12,340 bases of DNA from Clostridiales bacterium (GCA_021205375.1 JAJPXR010000262.1:1-12340), one strand, 5' to 3'. Positions 1 to 6,190 are shown, counted from the first letter of the stretch. Notes: generated by a model not told the origin, from the letters alone. Made by a program: numbers and translations.

Positions 1-353
1 GAGAACACCAGCACCTTGTCGCCGGGGTTGCACACCGTCATCATGGCGCACATCATGGCCTCGGTGCCGCCGCAGGTCACGACGATCTCCGTCTCCGGGT
101 CGATGGTCCTGCCGATGGCTCTGCCCTGTTTCTCCGCTAGGGCCTGGCGGAAGTTCTCCGCTCCATAGGTGATGGAATACTGGTGAGGTCCGGCGTAGGC
201 GGCCTTGGCCAGCGCGTCCAGAATGGGCTTGGGCGGGTCGAAGTCCGGGAAGCCCTGGGACAGGTTGATAGCCCCATAGTGGTCGCTGATGCGGGTCATG
301 CGCCGGATGACCGAATCGGTGAAGGTTCCTACTCGTTTGCTGAGCTGCGGCAT
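1..353 (-). CDS. Class I/II pyridoxal-phosphate aminotransferase (N-terminal part, cut by window edge)
   Basis: Only the first 117 codons are in the window; the gene continues past base 1. The start is the ATG at 353-351, preceded on the minus strand by an AGAAGGA ribosome binding site about ten bases upstream. The visible protein begins MPQLSKRVGTFTDSVIRRM and carries the N-terminal landmarks of fold-type I aminotransferases: INLSQGFPDFDPP (residues about 29-41), a QYSITYG segment after it, and the TCGGTEA turn (about 96-102) that in this family leads into the cofactor-phosphate contact region. The lysine that binds pyridoxal phosphate would lie beyond the edge and cannot be checked. The family moves amino groups between amino acids and 2-oxo acids in the cytoplasm. 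The GFPDF pattern resembles aspartate/kynurenine-type and methionine-type aminotransferases, but substrate cannot be assigned from this fragment. It is divergent from kptA. Confidence 0.9.
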   Translation of the reverse strand, partial: MPQLSKRVGTFTDSVIRRMTRISDHYGAINLSQGFPDFDPPKPILDALAKAAYAGPHQYSITYGAENFRQALAEKQGRAIGRTIDPETEIVVTCGGTEAMMCAMMTVCNPGDKVLVF

Positions 354-490
354 TTGAAATTCCTTCTCTCGTTTTTTCAATTATGGTTATCCCTTTGAAT
401 CAGCCGGGTCTTTAGTGACTAGAAAGAGGGTTCTTTACTGAAAACCAACATCTGTCGAATATAACTGACAACAGACGACAAGCACTATCT

Positions 491-622
491 CTTCTTGCCT
501 CCCCTGAAAGGGCAGGGAGGGGCAAAGCCCCGGAAGTGCCGCTTGACGGCGGAGGAGGGCCGCCGCCTTTAGGCGGTGGCGGAGGGGTTTCTGGCATGTG
601 GCTGAACAAAAGGAATAACCAG
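491..622 (-). repeat. Dispersed repeat, copy 1
   Basis: The core at 491-590 is nearly identical, as reverse complement, to the repeat at 2432-2534. It carries the hairpin GCCTAAAGGC flanked by CCGCC/GGCGG runs and the GCCGTCAAGCGGCACTTCC segment. An outer arm at 591-622 (on the minus strand CTGGTTATTCCTTTTGTTCA, then GCCAGAAACCCC) matches copy 3 at 11485-11520. One end is GGCAAGAAG rather than the GGCAAGAGGGG seen in the other two copies. The strand given is relative to copies 2 and 3. Confidence 0.9.
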
Positions 623-634
623 TTTTTCAATTAT

Positions 635-656
635 CAAGGGTTGCCCTTGCTTTTTT
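635..656 (+). terminator. Hairpin with T-run upstream of kptA
   Basis: CAAGGG and CCCTTG form a perfect six-base stem around a TTG loop (635-649), followed by C and six T. It has the form of a plus-strand intrinsic terminator, but no plus-strand gene lies upstream in the window. It may end transcripts coming through repeat copy 1, or its T-run may be part of the kptA promoter region. Confidence 0.5.
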
Positions 657-684
657 ACCATAACAATGATAGCATAAACTATCA
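647..684 (+). promoter_or_regulatory. Candidate kptA promoter with overlapping palindrome
   Basis: TTGCTT (647-652), a 17-base spacer and TAGCAT (670-675) form a weak sigma-A-like promoter. A perfect inverted repeat, TGATAG (667-672) and CTATCA (679-684) with six bases between, overlaps the -10 element and is placed as an operator would be. This leaves a leader of about 100 bases before the kptA start. Confidence 0.4.
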
Positions 685-783
685 CAGCAAATCCGTCAAG
701 AACAAACCATTGCGCTCCTTCGCCCTTTTTTCCGGTTTTGCGCGAAATTGGGACTGCTGGCAGCACAGATGGAGGGTGACACG

Positions 784-1320
784 ATGTCCCTGAAAAGCAC
801 CAGCAAATATCTGAGCCTGATTCTGCGCCATAAGCCGGAAACCATCGGCATCACCCTGGACGAACACGGGTGGGCAGAGGTGGACGAGCTGCTCGCCGGG
901 GTCAATCGCACCCACCCGCTGACCATGGAGACATTGGAGCAAATCGTTCTGGAGGACGAAAAGCAGCGGTACTCCTTCAACGAGAACAAAACCCTCATCC
1001 GGGCCAACCAGGGCCACTCGGTCCCCGTAGACGTGGAACTGGAGGAGGCAGAGCCACCGGAGATCCTTTACCATGGGACAGGGCAAAAATTCACCGCCTC
1101 CATCGACGCCCAGGGGCTGCTGCGCATGTCCCGGCTGTACGTCCACCTTTCGGCGGATTACGCCACGGCGAAGAAGGTGGGCCAGCGCCACGGCAAGCCG
1201 GTGGTGTACCGGGTCCTCAGCGGCAAAATGTACGCGGACGGGTTCCGGTTCTGCCGGAGCGTCAACGGCGTGTGGCTGACAAAGGCGGTCCCGGCCCGCT
1301 ATCTTGAGAAAATCACCTGA
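784..1320 (+). CDS. kptA: RNA 2'-phosphotransferase, Tpt1/KptA family
   Basis: The 178-residue protein matches the Tpt1/KptA family, which removes an RNA 2'-phosphate by transferring it to NAD+, yielding ADP-ribose 1'',2''-cyclic phosphate and nicotinamide. Family landmarks are all visible in order: LILRHKPE (residues 12-19), HGW (28-30), IRANQGHSVPVD (72-83), YHGT (96-99) and GLLRMSRLYVHLS (111-123). The known Arg-His-Arg-Arg active-site set is best matched by R15, H16, R73 and R117. Full length is about 180 residues for the family, so it looks intact. I chose the ATG at 784 over the in-frame ATG at 748 because GGAGG sits at 771-775, eight bases before it. Eukaryotic Tpt1 finishes tRNA splicing; bacteria lack that pathway, so the natural substrate here is unknown. 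The next gene is downstream on the same strand but has its own promoter candidate. Confidence 0.95.
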   Translation: MSLKSTSKYLSLILRHKPETIGITLDEHGWAEVDELLAGVNRTHPLTMETLEQIVLEDEKQRYSFNENKTLIRANQGHSVPVDVELEEAEPPEILYHGTGQKFTASIDAQGLLRMSRLYVHLSADYATAKKVGQRHGKPVVYRVLSGKMYADGFRFCRSVNGVWLTKAVPARYLEKIT

Positions 1321-1337
1321 AAATCGGTCAACCCCTC

Positions 1338-1374
1338 TTGAATTACGCCTCTTTTTCCGTTACACTAAGAGGCG
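1338..1374 (+). promoter_or_regulatory. Promoter for the NusG_II/Gx operon with flanking inverted repeat
   Basis: TTGAAT (1338-1343), 17 bases, TACACT (1361-1366): a good sigma-A-like promoter. A perfect eight-base inverted repeat, CGCCTCTT (1346-1353) and AAGAGGCG (1367-1374), brackets the -10 element. It could be an operator, or a hairpin ending kptA transcripts, although no T-run follows it. The predicted leader is about 65 bases. Confidence 0.55.
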
Positions 1375-1437
1375 GCGGAGGTAGCCGGGACTAACCGGTC
1401 CGTTTTCCGTCAGTTTACATCACAAAGGAGCCACTCT

Positions 1438-1842
1438 ATGCGCGACCAAAAAACGCCTCTCAAAAAACGATACGACCTTCTTCTGCTGGCTGCGCTGGTG
1501 CTGGTGGGGCTGGGACTGACGGCCTTTGTGCTGCTGTCCCGAATGAACAGCGCCAGCGACGGTCTAACCGTCACCGTCCGCCAGGACAACGAGGTGGTAG
1601 CCACCCTTCCGCTGGACGAGGACGCCACCTATGCCGTCCAGGGCGAGGACGGCGGCACCACCAACTTGGTGGTCATCGAGGACGGCACCGTTCACATGGA
1701 GGAGGCCGACTGCCCCGACCAGCTCTGTGTCAAGCAGGGCAAAATTCGCTACGCCGGGGACAGCCTCATCTGTCTGCCCAACCGGGTGGTAGTGGAGATC
1801 AGCGGCGAGGACGAACAGGCGCTGGACGCGGTGGCCAAATGA
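1438..1842 (+). CDS. Membrane-anchored NusG domain II family protein
   Basis: This 134-residue protein has a positively charged N-terminus (MRDQKTPLKKRYD), one hydrophobic segment (about 14-34) and an outside-facing domain. The C-terminal half carries the pattern of the NusG_II family (Pfam PF07009): EADCPDQLCVKQGKI (90-103) followed by ICLPNRVVVEI (111-121), with cysteines at 92, 97 and 112. The name comes from a fold resemblance to an inserted domain of NusG; it is not a transcription factor. The molecular role is not established. AAAGGAG at 1424-1430 lies seven bases before the ATG. The next gene starts 13 bases after the stop with its own GGAGGTG, so the two are almost certainly one transcript. 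In Firmicutes this family often sits beside a Gx transporter and an FMN transferase (ApbE); no ApbE is in this window. Confidence 0.88.
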   Translation: MRDQKTPLKKRYDLLLLAALVLVGLGLTAFVLLSRMNSASDGLTVTVRQDNEVVATLPLDEDATYAVQGEDGGTTNLVVIEDGTVHMEEADCPDQLCVKQGKIRYAGDSLICLPNRVVVEISGEDEQALDAVAK

Positions 1843-1855
1843 CGGAGGTGCGAGG

Positions 1856-2365
1856 ATGAAAACCAGACGGGTGGCCCAATACGGCCTGCTGATTGCACTG
1901 GCGCTGGTGCTGTGCTATGTGGAGTCGCTGTTTCCGGCGTTTTTCGCCGTCCCCGGCGTCAAGCTGGGGCTGACCAACCTGGTGGTGATGGTGGCCCTGT
2001 ACCGCATGGGCGACCGGGACGCCATTATCATCAATCTGCTGCGGATTCTGCTGGTGTCCATGACCTTCGGCAACGCCTTTAGCCTGATGTACGCCGCCGC
2101 GGGGGGCCTGCTCTCCGGCGCGGTGATGATTCTGCTGAAACGCACCGGGAAATTCAAAATGCTGACGGTGAGCATCGCGGGCGGCATCGCCCACAACGTG
2201 GGGCAAATCCTCATCGCCATGGTGCTGCTGGGCACCTGGCGGGTGTCCTACTACCTGCTGATTTTGTGGTGGAGCGGCCTGGCAGCGGGGTTTGCAATTG
2301 GCATCCTCAGCGCCCAGGTGGTGCGGCGGCTGCCGGAATCGCTGTTCAAAGGGGGACAAGGGTGA
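1856..2365 (+). CDS. Gx transporter family membrane protein (heptaprenyl diphosphate synthase component I-like)
   Basis: The 169-residue protein is hydrophobic throughout, with about five membrane segments and a short charged C-terminal tail. It fits the small-membrane-protein family named Hpre_diP_synt_I (Pfam PF07456), usually annotated as Gx transporter or heptaprenyl diphosphate synthase component I. Recognisable stretches are PGVKLGLTNLVVM (33-45), LRILLVSMTFGNAFSLMYAA (62-81) and GGIAHNVGQI (109-118). The architecture resembles substrate-binding subunits of ECF-type vitamin uptake systems, but the substrate is not known and no ECF energising subunits are nearby. GGAGGTG at 1844-1850 precedes the ATG by five bases. 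It is the second gene of the operon begun at 1438. The synthase name is historical; I see no prenyltransferase aspartate-rich motif. Confidence 0.88.
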   Translation: MKTRRVAQYGLLIALALVLCYVESLFPAFFAVPGVKLGLTNLVVMVALYRMGDRDAIIINLLRILLVSMTFGNAFSLMYAAAGGLLSGAVMILLKRTGKFKMLTVSIAGGIAHNVGQILIAMVLLGTWRVSYYLLILWWSGLAAGFAIGILSAQVVRRLPESLFKGGQG

Positions 2366-2400
2366 GAGACAGCACCGGTTTTCAATTTAGGTTTTGAAAT

Positions 2401-2534
2401 CTGGCTTTTCTATTTATCCAATCTTGCGTTAAAACCCCTCCGCCACCGCCTAAAGGCGGCGGCCCTCCTCCGCCGTCAAGCGGCACTTCCGGGGCTTTTC
2501 CCCTCCCTGCCCTTTCAGGGGAGGCAAGAGGGGT
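2401..2534 (+). repeat. Dispersed repeat, copy 2
   Basis: The core at 2432-2534 is the near-identical inverted partner of copy 1, and shares an identical 40-base stretch (2432-2471) with copies 1 and 3. The ends are short inverted repeats, ACCCCTC and GAGGGGT. The left arm from CTGG at 2401 is of the same length as in the other copies but more diverged. It lies in the 3' untranslated region of the NusG_II/Gx operon. Confidence 0.92.
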
Positions 2535-2585
2535 GGTCGGTCGCAAAGGCAAATAGAGTGATACCAAGTCCAAGTCATTGAAAAC

Positions 2586-2629
2586 AAGACCGCAGGGCTG
2601 TGGAGTGATTTCCGCAGCCCTGCGGTCTT
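2586..2629. terminator. Strong bidirectional intrinsic terminator
   Basis: A perfect 15-base stem, AAGACCGCAGGGCTG (2586-2600) and its complement (2615-2629), lies between the convergent Gx transporter and lactate permease genes. T-rich sequence follows on both sides: TTCTTTTGACTTTTTC on the plus strand and TTGTTTTC on the minus strand. Confidence 0.92.
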
Positions 2630-2659
2630 AGTTCTTTTGACTTTTTCTCTTTGTGGCAT

Positions 2660-4285
2660 CTACCCAAACACGGCGAACACCGCCAGCACTCCCGCGCAGT
2701 AAATCAGGCAGGGCAGCAGGTTGATGCGGATGATGTCCCCCTCCTTGCCGATGGCGTTGGTGGTGGAGGCCACGGCCACCACGTTGTTGATACAAATCAT
2801 GTTGCCAATGGCGCCGCCGGACATCTGCAAGCCGATGATAGAGGCGGTGGAGAGTCCCAGCATTTCGGCGGTCTGGTACTGGAGAGGGCCAAACAGCACG
2901 CCGGAAACGGTGCAGGAGCCGGAGACGAAGGCCCCCAGCACCCCCAGCAACGGGGAGATGATGGGGAAGTACTTGCCCACGCTGTCCACCAGGAAGCTGC
3001 TGATGATGGTCAACATTCCATCCAAGCCGGAGTGGTTGACGCCGGAGTTGATCATAATTTGCACCATCGCCACGCCGCTGACCAGGGCCAGCGCGATGGT
3101 CAGAAGCTGCTTGCCGGTGGCCTTGAAAATCAGCTTGACGCCGTGTTCCGGCAAGTGCTTCCGCTTGAAGAACATGGTCCCCAGGGAAACCAGCATGAAC
3201 GGAATCAGGCCGGGGTTATAGACCAGGGCAAAGTCGTAATCCAGGCCCTCGATGCCCAAGATGCTCTCCCAGTGGATGGAGAGGTTGTTCAGCAGGGCTT
3301 TCAGCCCGAAGGCGGGGATGCGGGTCAGCAACAGCAGCACCGCGATGACCAGGTAGGGCAGCCACGCCTTGACCATGTCCAGGGCGGTCAGGCTGTTGTC
3401 CGGCTCCATCGGTTCCTGCTCCTTGCGGATGTTGTAGCGGAAATGCCACACCATTTTGGGGGTCAGGAAGTGCCTCTGCGCGGCGACCACGGTGATGCAC
3501 AGGCCCACCACCGAGCCGATGATGGAGGCGAACTCCGGCCCCAGGTAGGTCCCCAGCAGGTAGTAGGGAATCAGGAAGGAGGCCGCCGCCAACAGACAGA
3601 AGGGGATCATCTCCACGATGCGAATCAGCTTTTTCCCCGCACCGAAGCAAATCACCAGCACCGCCACCAGCAGGATGGGCACCATCACCCCTGCCAGCCC
3701 CAGATAGAGGCAGGTCCTGCCGGTGACGGCGGTGGTAAACTCGCTGACCGTGGAGCCGGAGGCCGTCACATAGTCGGACAGGTTGGTCATGTTGGTCAGG
3801 GTCGGGGTGCCCACCGCGGCGAAGGGCACCGGCGTACTGTTGGAGATCAGCGCCACCACGCAGGCCGCCACCGGCGAAAAGCCCAGCCCCACCAGCAGCG
3901 GGGCGGCCAGCGCCGCAGGGGTGCCGTATCCTGCCGCGCCCTCAATGAAGGCCCCGAACAGATAGGCGATGATAATGGCCTGGATGCGGGGGTCCGGGGT
4001 GATGCGCTTGAAACCGTTGTTGATGATGACCATGATGCCCGTCTGCTTCAGGGTGTTCAGCAGCAGAATGGCCCCGCCGATGATGAGCAGCAGGTCCAGC
4101 GACTTGAGTACCCCGTAGACGAAGTAGCCCGCCACCGTGAGGACATCCATCTGCCACACCGACAGCACCAGGATACAGGTCAGCAGCAGCGAGATGATCA
4201 GCGCCTTGCCGGAGGAAAAGTGGAAACTCATCATCAGCACCAAGGCAGTCAGGAAGGGCAGGGCGGACAGAATCAGATACAACAT
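2660..4285 (-). CDS. L-lactate permease family transporter
   Basis: The 541-residue, highly hydrophobic protein has about a dozen membrane segments and matches the lactate permease (LctP) family, which imports lactate or glycolate with protons. Signature stretches are GAFIEGAAGYGTPAA (residues 111-125) and SNSTPVPFAAVGTP (148-161), and near the C-terminus SGGAIGNMICINNVVAVAST. Family members are about 530-560 residues, so it is complete. AAGGAG at 4296-4301 precedes the ATG by ten bases. It has its own promoter, leader and terminator. No lactate dehydrogenase, Lut proteins or electron-transfer flavoprotein genes are adjacent, so the link to lactate use rests on the family alone. A related hydroxy acid could be the substrate. 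The long open frame on the opposite strand is a GC-driven shadow. Confidence 0.93.
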   Translation of the reverse strand: MLYLILSALPFLTALVLMMSFHFSSGKALIISLLLTCILVLSVWQMDVLTVAGYFVYGVLKSLDLLLIIGGAILLLNTLKQTGIMVIINNGFKRITPDPRIQAIIIAYLFGAFIEGAAGYGTPAALAAPLLVGLGFSPVAACVVALISNSTPVPFAAVGTPTLTNMTNLSDYVTASGSTVSEFTTAVTGRTCLYLGLAGVMVPILLVAVLVICFGAGKKLIRIVEMIPFCLLAAASFLIPYYLLGTYLGPEFASIIGSVVGLCITVVAAQRHFLTPKMVWHFRYNIRKEQEPMEPDNSLTALDMVKAWLPYLVIAVLLLLTRIPAFGLKALLNNLSIHWESILGIEGLDYDFALVYNPGLIPFMLVSLGTMFFKRKHLPEHGVKLIFKATGKQLLTIALALVSGVAMVQIMINSGVNHSGLDGMLTIISSFLVDSVGKYFPIISPLLGVLGAFVSGSCTVSGVLFGPLQYQTAEMLGLSTASIIGLQMSGGAIGNMICINNVVAVASTTNAIGKEGDIIRINLLPCLIYCAGVLAVFAVFG

Positions 4286-4320
4286 ATATTATTTTCTCCT
4301 TCGTGTCCTATAGAAAATGC

Positions 4321-4338
4321 GATTTTCGGCGGAGACCG
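4321..4338 (-). promoter_or_regulatory. Hairpin in the lactate permease leader
   Basis: TCGGCGG and CCGCCGA pair around a three-base loop in the predicted 5' untranslated region of the permease mRNA, about 35-50 bases before its start. No T-run follows on the minus strand. Its role is unknown. Confidence 0.45.
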
Positions 4339-4395
4339 CCGATTTTGTCATGCAGAGAAGCGCATTTTATGCTATCCCCTGCATTATGACCATTT

Positions 4396-4424
4396 ATTAT
4401 ACCATACTCCGCAGAGGATTGCAC
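4396..4424 (-). promoter_or_regulatory. Candidate lactate permease promoter
   Basis: On the minus strand a perfect TATAAT (4401-4396) follows GTGCAA (4424-4419) at 17 bases. The -35 is poor, so an activator is possible. The predicted leader is about 100 bases. A second CATAAT occurs just downstream. Confidence 0.55.
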
Positions 4425-4511
4425 CCCTCTTTCCCCACTTTGTCGATTTTGACCATACCGGCTCCTATCTGACAGAAAAATCAGATATTTTTTCAATGGG
4501 CAAAAGCAAAG

Positions 4512-4538
4512 GGCGGCCCTGAGAGCCGCCTCTTTTTT
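4512..4538 (-). terminator. Terminator after the nitroreductase gene
   Basis: GGCGGC (4512-4517) and GCCGCC (4525-4530) pair around seven bases. On the minus strand CTTTGCTTTTG follows; on the plus strand TCTTTTTT follows, so it may act in both directions. Confidence 0.75.
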
Positions 4539-4545
4539 GAACGTT

Positions 4546-5046
4546 TCACTTCACATACCGCACCCGCGACCGGTCGAACCGGTCCTCCTGCGCCCTGTGC
4601 GCGGCGGCGGGGTAGCCGCAAGGGACCAGGGCAAAGGCGGTCTCCCCTTCCGGCAGGTGCAGCACCTCCCTCACGGCGGCCATGCGCTCGGTCCGCGGGG
4701 CGATGCCCAGCCACACCGCGCCCAGCCCCAGGGCGTCCGCCTCCAGCAGCAGGTTCTCCACGCTGGCGCTCAGGTCGATCTGTGCGAACTCCGGGTGGCG
4801 GCAAATCGCCTCCCGGTAGCAGGGGACGATGACCAGCGGCGCGGACTTGACGCACCCGGCGTAGGGGCTGCACCCGGCCAGGGCCTCCATGACGGCGGGG
4901 TCCGTGACCACGTAAAAGGACCAGGGCTGCTGGTTCCCGGCGGAGGGGGCGGCCATCGCCGCCCGGAGCAGCCGCTCTACCTTCTCCTGCTCCACGGGTT
5001 GGGGCAGGTAGCTGCGCACGCTGGTGCGATGAAAAATGCTGTTCAT
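4546..5046 (-). CDS. Nitroreductase family FMN-dependent oxidoreductase
   Basis: The 166-residue protein is a small member of the nitroreductase fold, FMN-dependent enzymes that act as dimers and use NAD(P)H. Visible FMN-contact landmarks are HRTSVRSY (residues 6-13), APSAGNQQPW (33-42), then SASVENLLLEADALGLGAVWLGI (in pieces, 93-115) and GYP (144-146). The start is ATG at 5046, chosen over an upstream in-frame ATG because TGAGGTG (5054-5060) lies seven bases before it and a promoter lies just upstream. Its length, about 165-175 residues, is typical of the short anaerobe type. Substrate cannot be told from sequence; family members reduce nitro groups, quinones, flavins or enones. It forms its own unit, with the lipoprotein terminator upstream and a hairpin downstream. 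Confidence 0.92.
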   Translation of the reverse strand: MNSIFHRTSVRSYLPQPVEQEKVERLLRAAMAAPSAGNQQPWSFYVVTDPAVMEALAGCSPYAGCVKSAPLVIVPCYREAICRHPEFAQIDLSASVENLLLEADALGLGAVWLGIAPRTERMAAVREVLHLPEGETAFALVPCGYPAAAHRAQEDRFDRSRVRYVK

Positions 5047-5078
5047 AGTAAAACACCTCACATTTTTTGTTCGGCGCA

Positions 5079-5107
5079 ATTATAGACCCCATGGCAAAAA
5101 GATGCAA
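5079..5107 (-). promoter_or_regulatory. Promoter of the nitroreductase gene
   Basis: On the minus strand TTGCAT (5107-5102), 17 bases and a consensus TATAAT (5084-5079). The predicted leader is about 26 bases and contains the TGAGGTG ribosome binding site. Confidence 0.8.
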
Positions 5108-5115
5108 GGCGAAAA

Positions 5116-5166
5116 AAGCAAAAAACAGCGGCGCTCACCTGCTCTCAACAGGTGACACGCCGCCGC
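5116..5166 (-). terminator. Terminator after the lipoprotein gene
   Basis: Minus-strand hairpin with an upper stem CACCTG/CAGGTG and a lower stem GCGGCG/CGCCGC (5128-5166), followed by TGTTTTTTGCTTTTTTC. A textbook intrinsic terminator just below the stop at 5183. Confidence 0.92.
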
Positions 5167-5182
5167 ATAAATCTATTGTCTG

Positions 5183-6190
5183 TTAGTTCTCGGTAAAGGT
5201 GCCGTCGTCGTTGGCGGTGTAGAGGCCGCTTTCCACCATCAGCTCCAGATAGGTATCCGTGGTGACGGCGGTGTTGTCCAGCAGGTATTCCTCATCCACT
5301 GTGGCCCCCGCCACGATGGTCTCCACCGTCGCCAGGGTCTGCTCGATTACCGGGTCGTCATCGCAGTAGGACACCATATCCAGCAAGTTGCTGCTCATAT
5401 ACTCCAGGGCTTCGGCAGAGCAGTCGGACCCGGTCACCACAGGGTAGATGGTGCCGGTGTAGCTGGTAAGGATGGTGTCCACCACCTCCACAGCCTGGCC
5501 TTCGCCCAGGCACATAATCGCCCGCAGCTCCTGGTCAGAATAGAGGCCGGAGAACATTTCCTCCGCCCAGGCCGCCGCATCGTCGGTCTGGCAGTCCTCG
5601 ACAGAGGTGTTGCCGGAGAGGATCTCCACCGTTCCCGCGTCGATGTAGGGTTGCAGCACATCCATGGCCCCCTCGAAGGCTTCCTCGGCGCTGCTGCCCT
5701 TCCCGGCCACGATCTCCAGGGTGATGCTGTCGTCTCTGGTCTCCAGCAACAGCCGGTCAACCAAATGCTCCGCCTCCTGCTGGCCCATGGCATAGTAGTC
5801 CCGGCCCACATAGGAGTTAGCCGCGCCGTCCTCCAGCGGGTCCCGGTAGGCGATGACTGCCACGTCAGACACGTCCACGGTGATGGAGGTCAGCGTCTCG
5901 GAGGCCGCCTCCGGGTCCACCGGGTCCACGATGAGGATGGACGCGCCGTCCTCCACCATGGCGCTGATCTGGCTGGACTGGTCGTCAGCGTTTTCGGCGT
6001 AGGCCACTTCCACAGTATAGCCGCTCTCTTCCAGGGCGGACTGCATGGCCTCGCCCGCCACGCTGCTGGACGCTTCGCTGGCCATGGCAATGCCCACCAT
6101 AATCATACTGGACTCCTGGCTGCATCCGGTCAGCGCCAGGGACAGCGCCAACGACAGGGCCAGTAAAATTGCAATGCCTCTTTGTTTCAT
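5183..6190 (-). CDS. Periplasmic-binding-protein-like lipoprotein (sugar ABC transporter substrate-binding type)
   Basis: The 335-residue protein starts MKQRGIAILLALSLALSLAL and has a lipobox LTGC, so C23 is the predicted lipid anchor on the outer face of the membrane. The rest resembles the type 1 periplasmic binding proteins of the Peripla_BP_4 group (ribose/galactose/autoinducer-2-like): an N-terminal lobe with ISAMVEDGASILIVDPVDPEA, then ANSYVGRDYYAMGQQEAEHL, where family members have a YVG-D-AG hinge pattern, and IMCLGEGQAVEVVDTI in the second lobe. GAGGTG lies about nine bases before the ATG at 6190; an in-frame ATG further upstream would place residues before the signal peptide and overlap the promoter. 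No ABC ATPase or permease is adjacent, so it either serves a distant transporter or works as a sensor. The ligand is unknown. It is rich in acidic residues. Confidence 0.88.
   Translation of the reverse strand: MKQRGIAILLALSLALSLALTGCSQESSMIMVGIAMASEASSSVAGEAMQSALEESGYTVEVAYAENADDQSSQISAMVEDGASILIVDPVDPEAASETLTSITVDVSDVAVIAYRDPLEDGAANSYVGRDYYAMGQQEAEHLVDRLLLETRDDSITLEIVAGKGSSAEEAFEGAMDVLQPYIDAGTVEILSGNTSVEDCQTDDAAAWAEEMFSGLYSDQELRAIMCLGEGQAVEVVDTILTSYTGTIYPVVTGSDCSAEALEYMSSNLLDMVSYCDDDPVIEQTLATVETIVAGATVDEEYLLDNTAVTTDTYLELMVESGLYTANDDGTFTEN

Larger units (their letters stand above)
354..783. other. Intergenic region between divergent aminotransferase and kptA
   Basis: This 430-base stretch contains repeat copy 1 (491-622), a hairpin-plus-T-run (635-656) and a candidate kptA promoter with a palindrome (647-684). 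I could not find a convincing sigma-A promoter for the aminotransferase in 354-490. Open frames here are proline/glycine-rich translations of the repeat and look spurious. Confidence 0.7.

Noticed and set aside
491..590. CRISPR array or tandem repeat
   Set aside because: There are single dispersed units kilobases apart, with no regular spacers.
412..793. Small proline- or glycine-rich proteins on either strand near 412-793
   Set aside because: They are translations of repeat copy 1 (runs of CCN and GGN codons) without an RBS. Equivalent frames appear at each repeat copy.
2382..2659. Small proline/glycine-rich minus-strand proteins over 2382-2659
   Set aside because: Translations of repeat copy 2 and of the terminator; no RBS.
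2651..4522. A 623-codon open frame on the plus strand opposite the lactate permease
   Set aside because: Its translation is rich in His, Gln, Gly and Asp with no recognisable domain or RBS. It is the antisense shadow of a GC-rich membrane protein gene that matches a known family.
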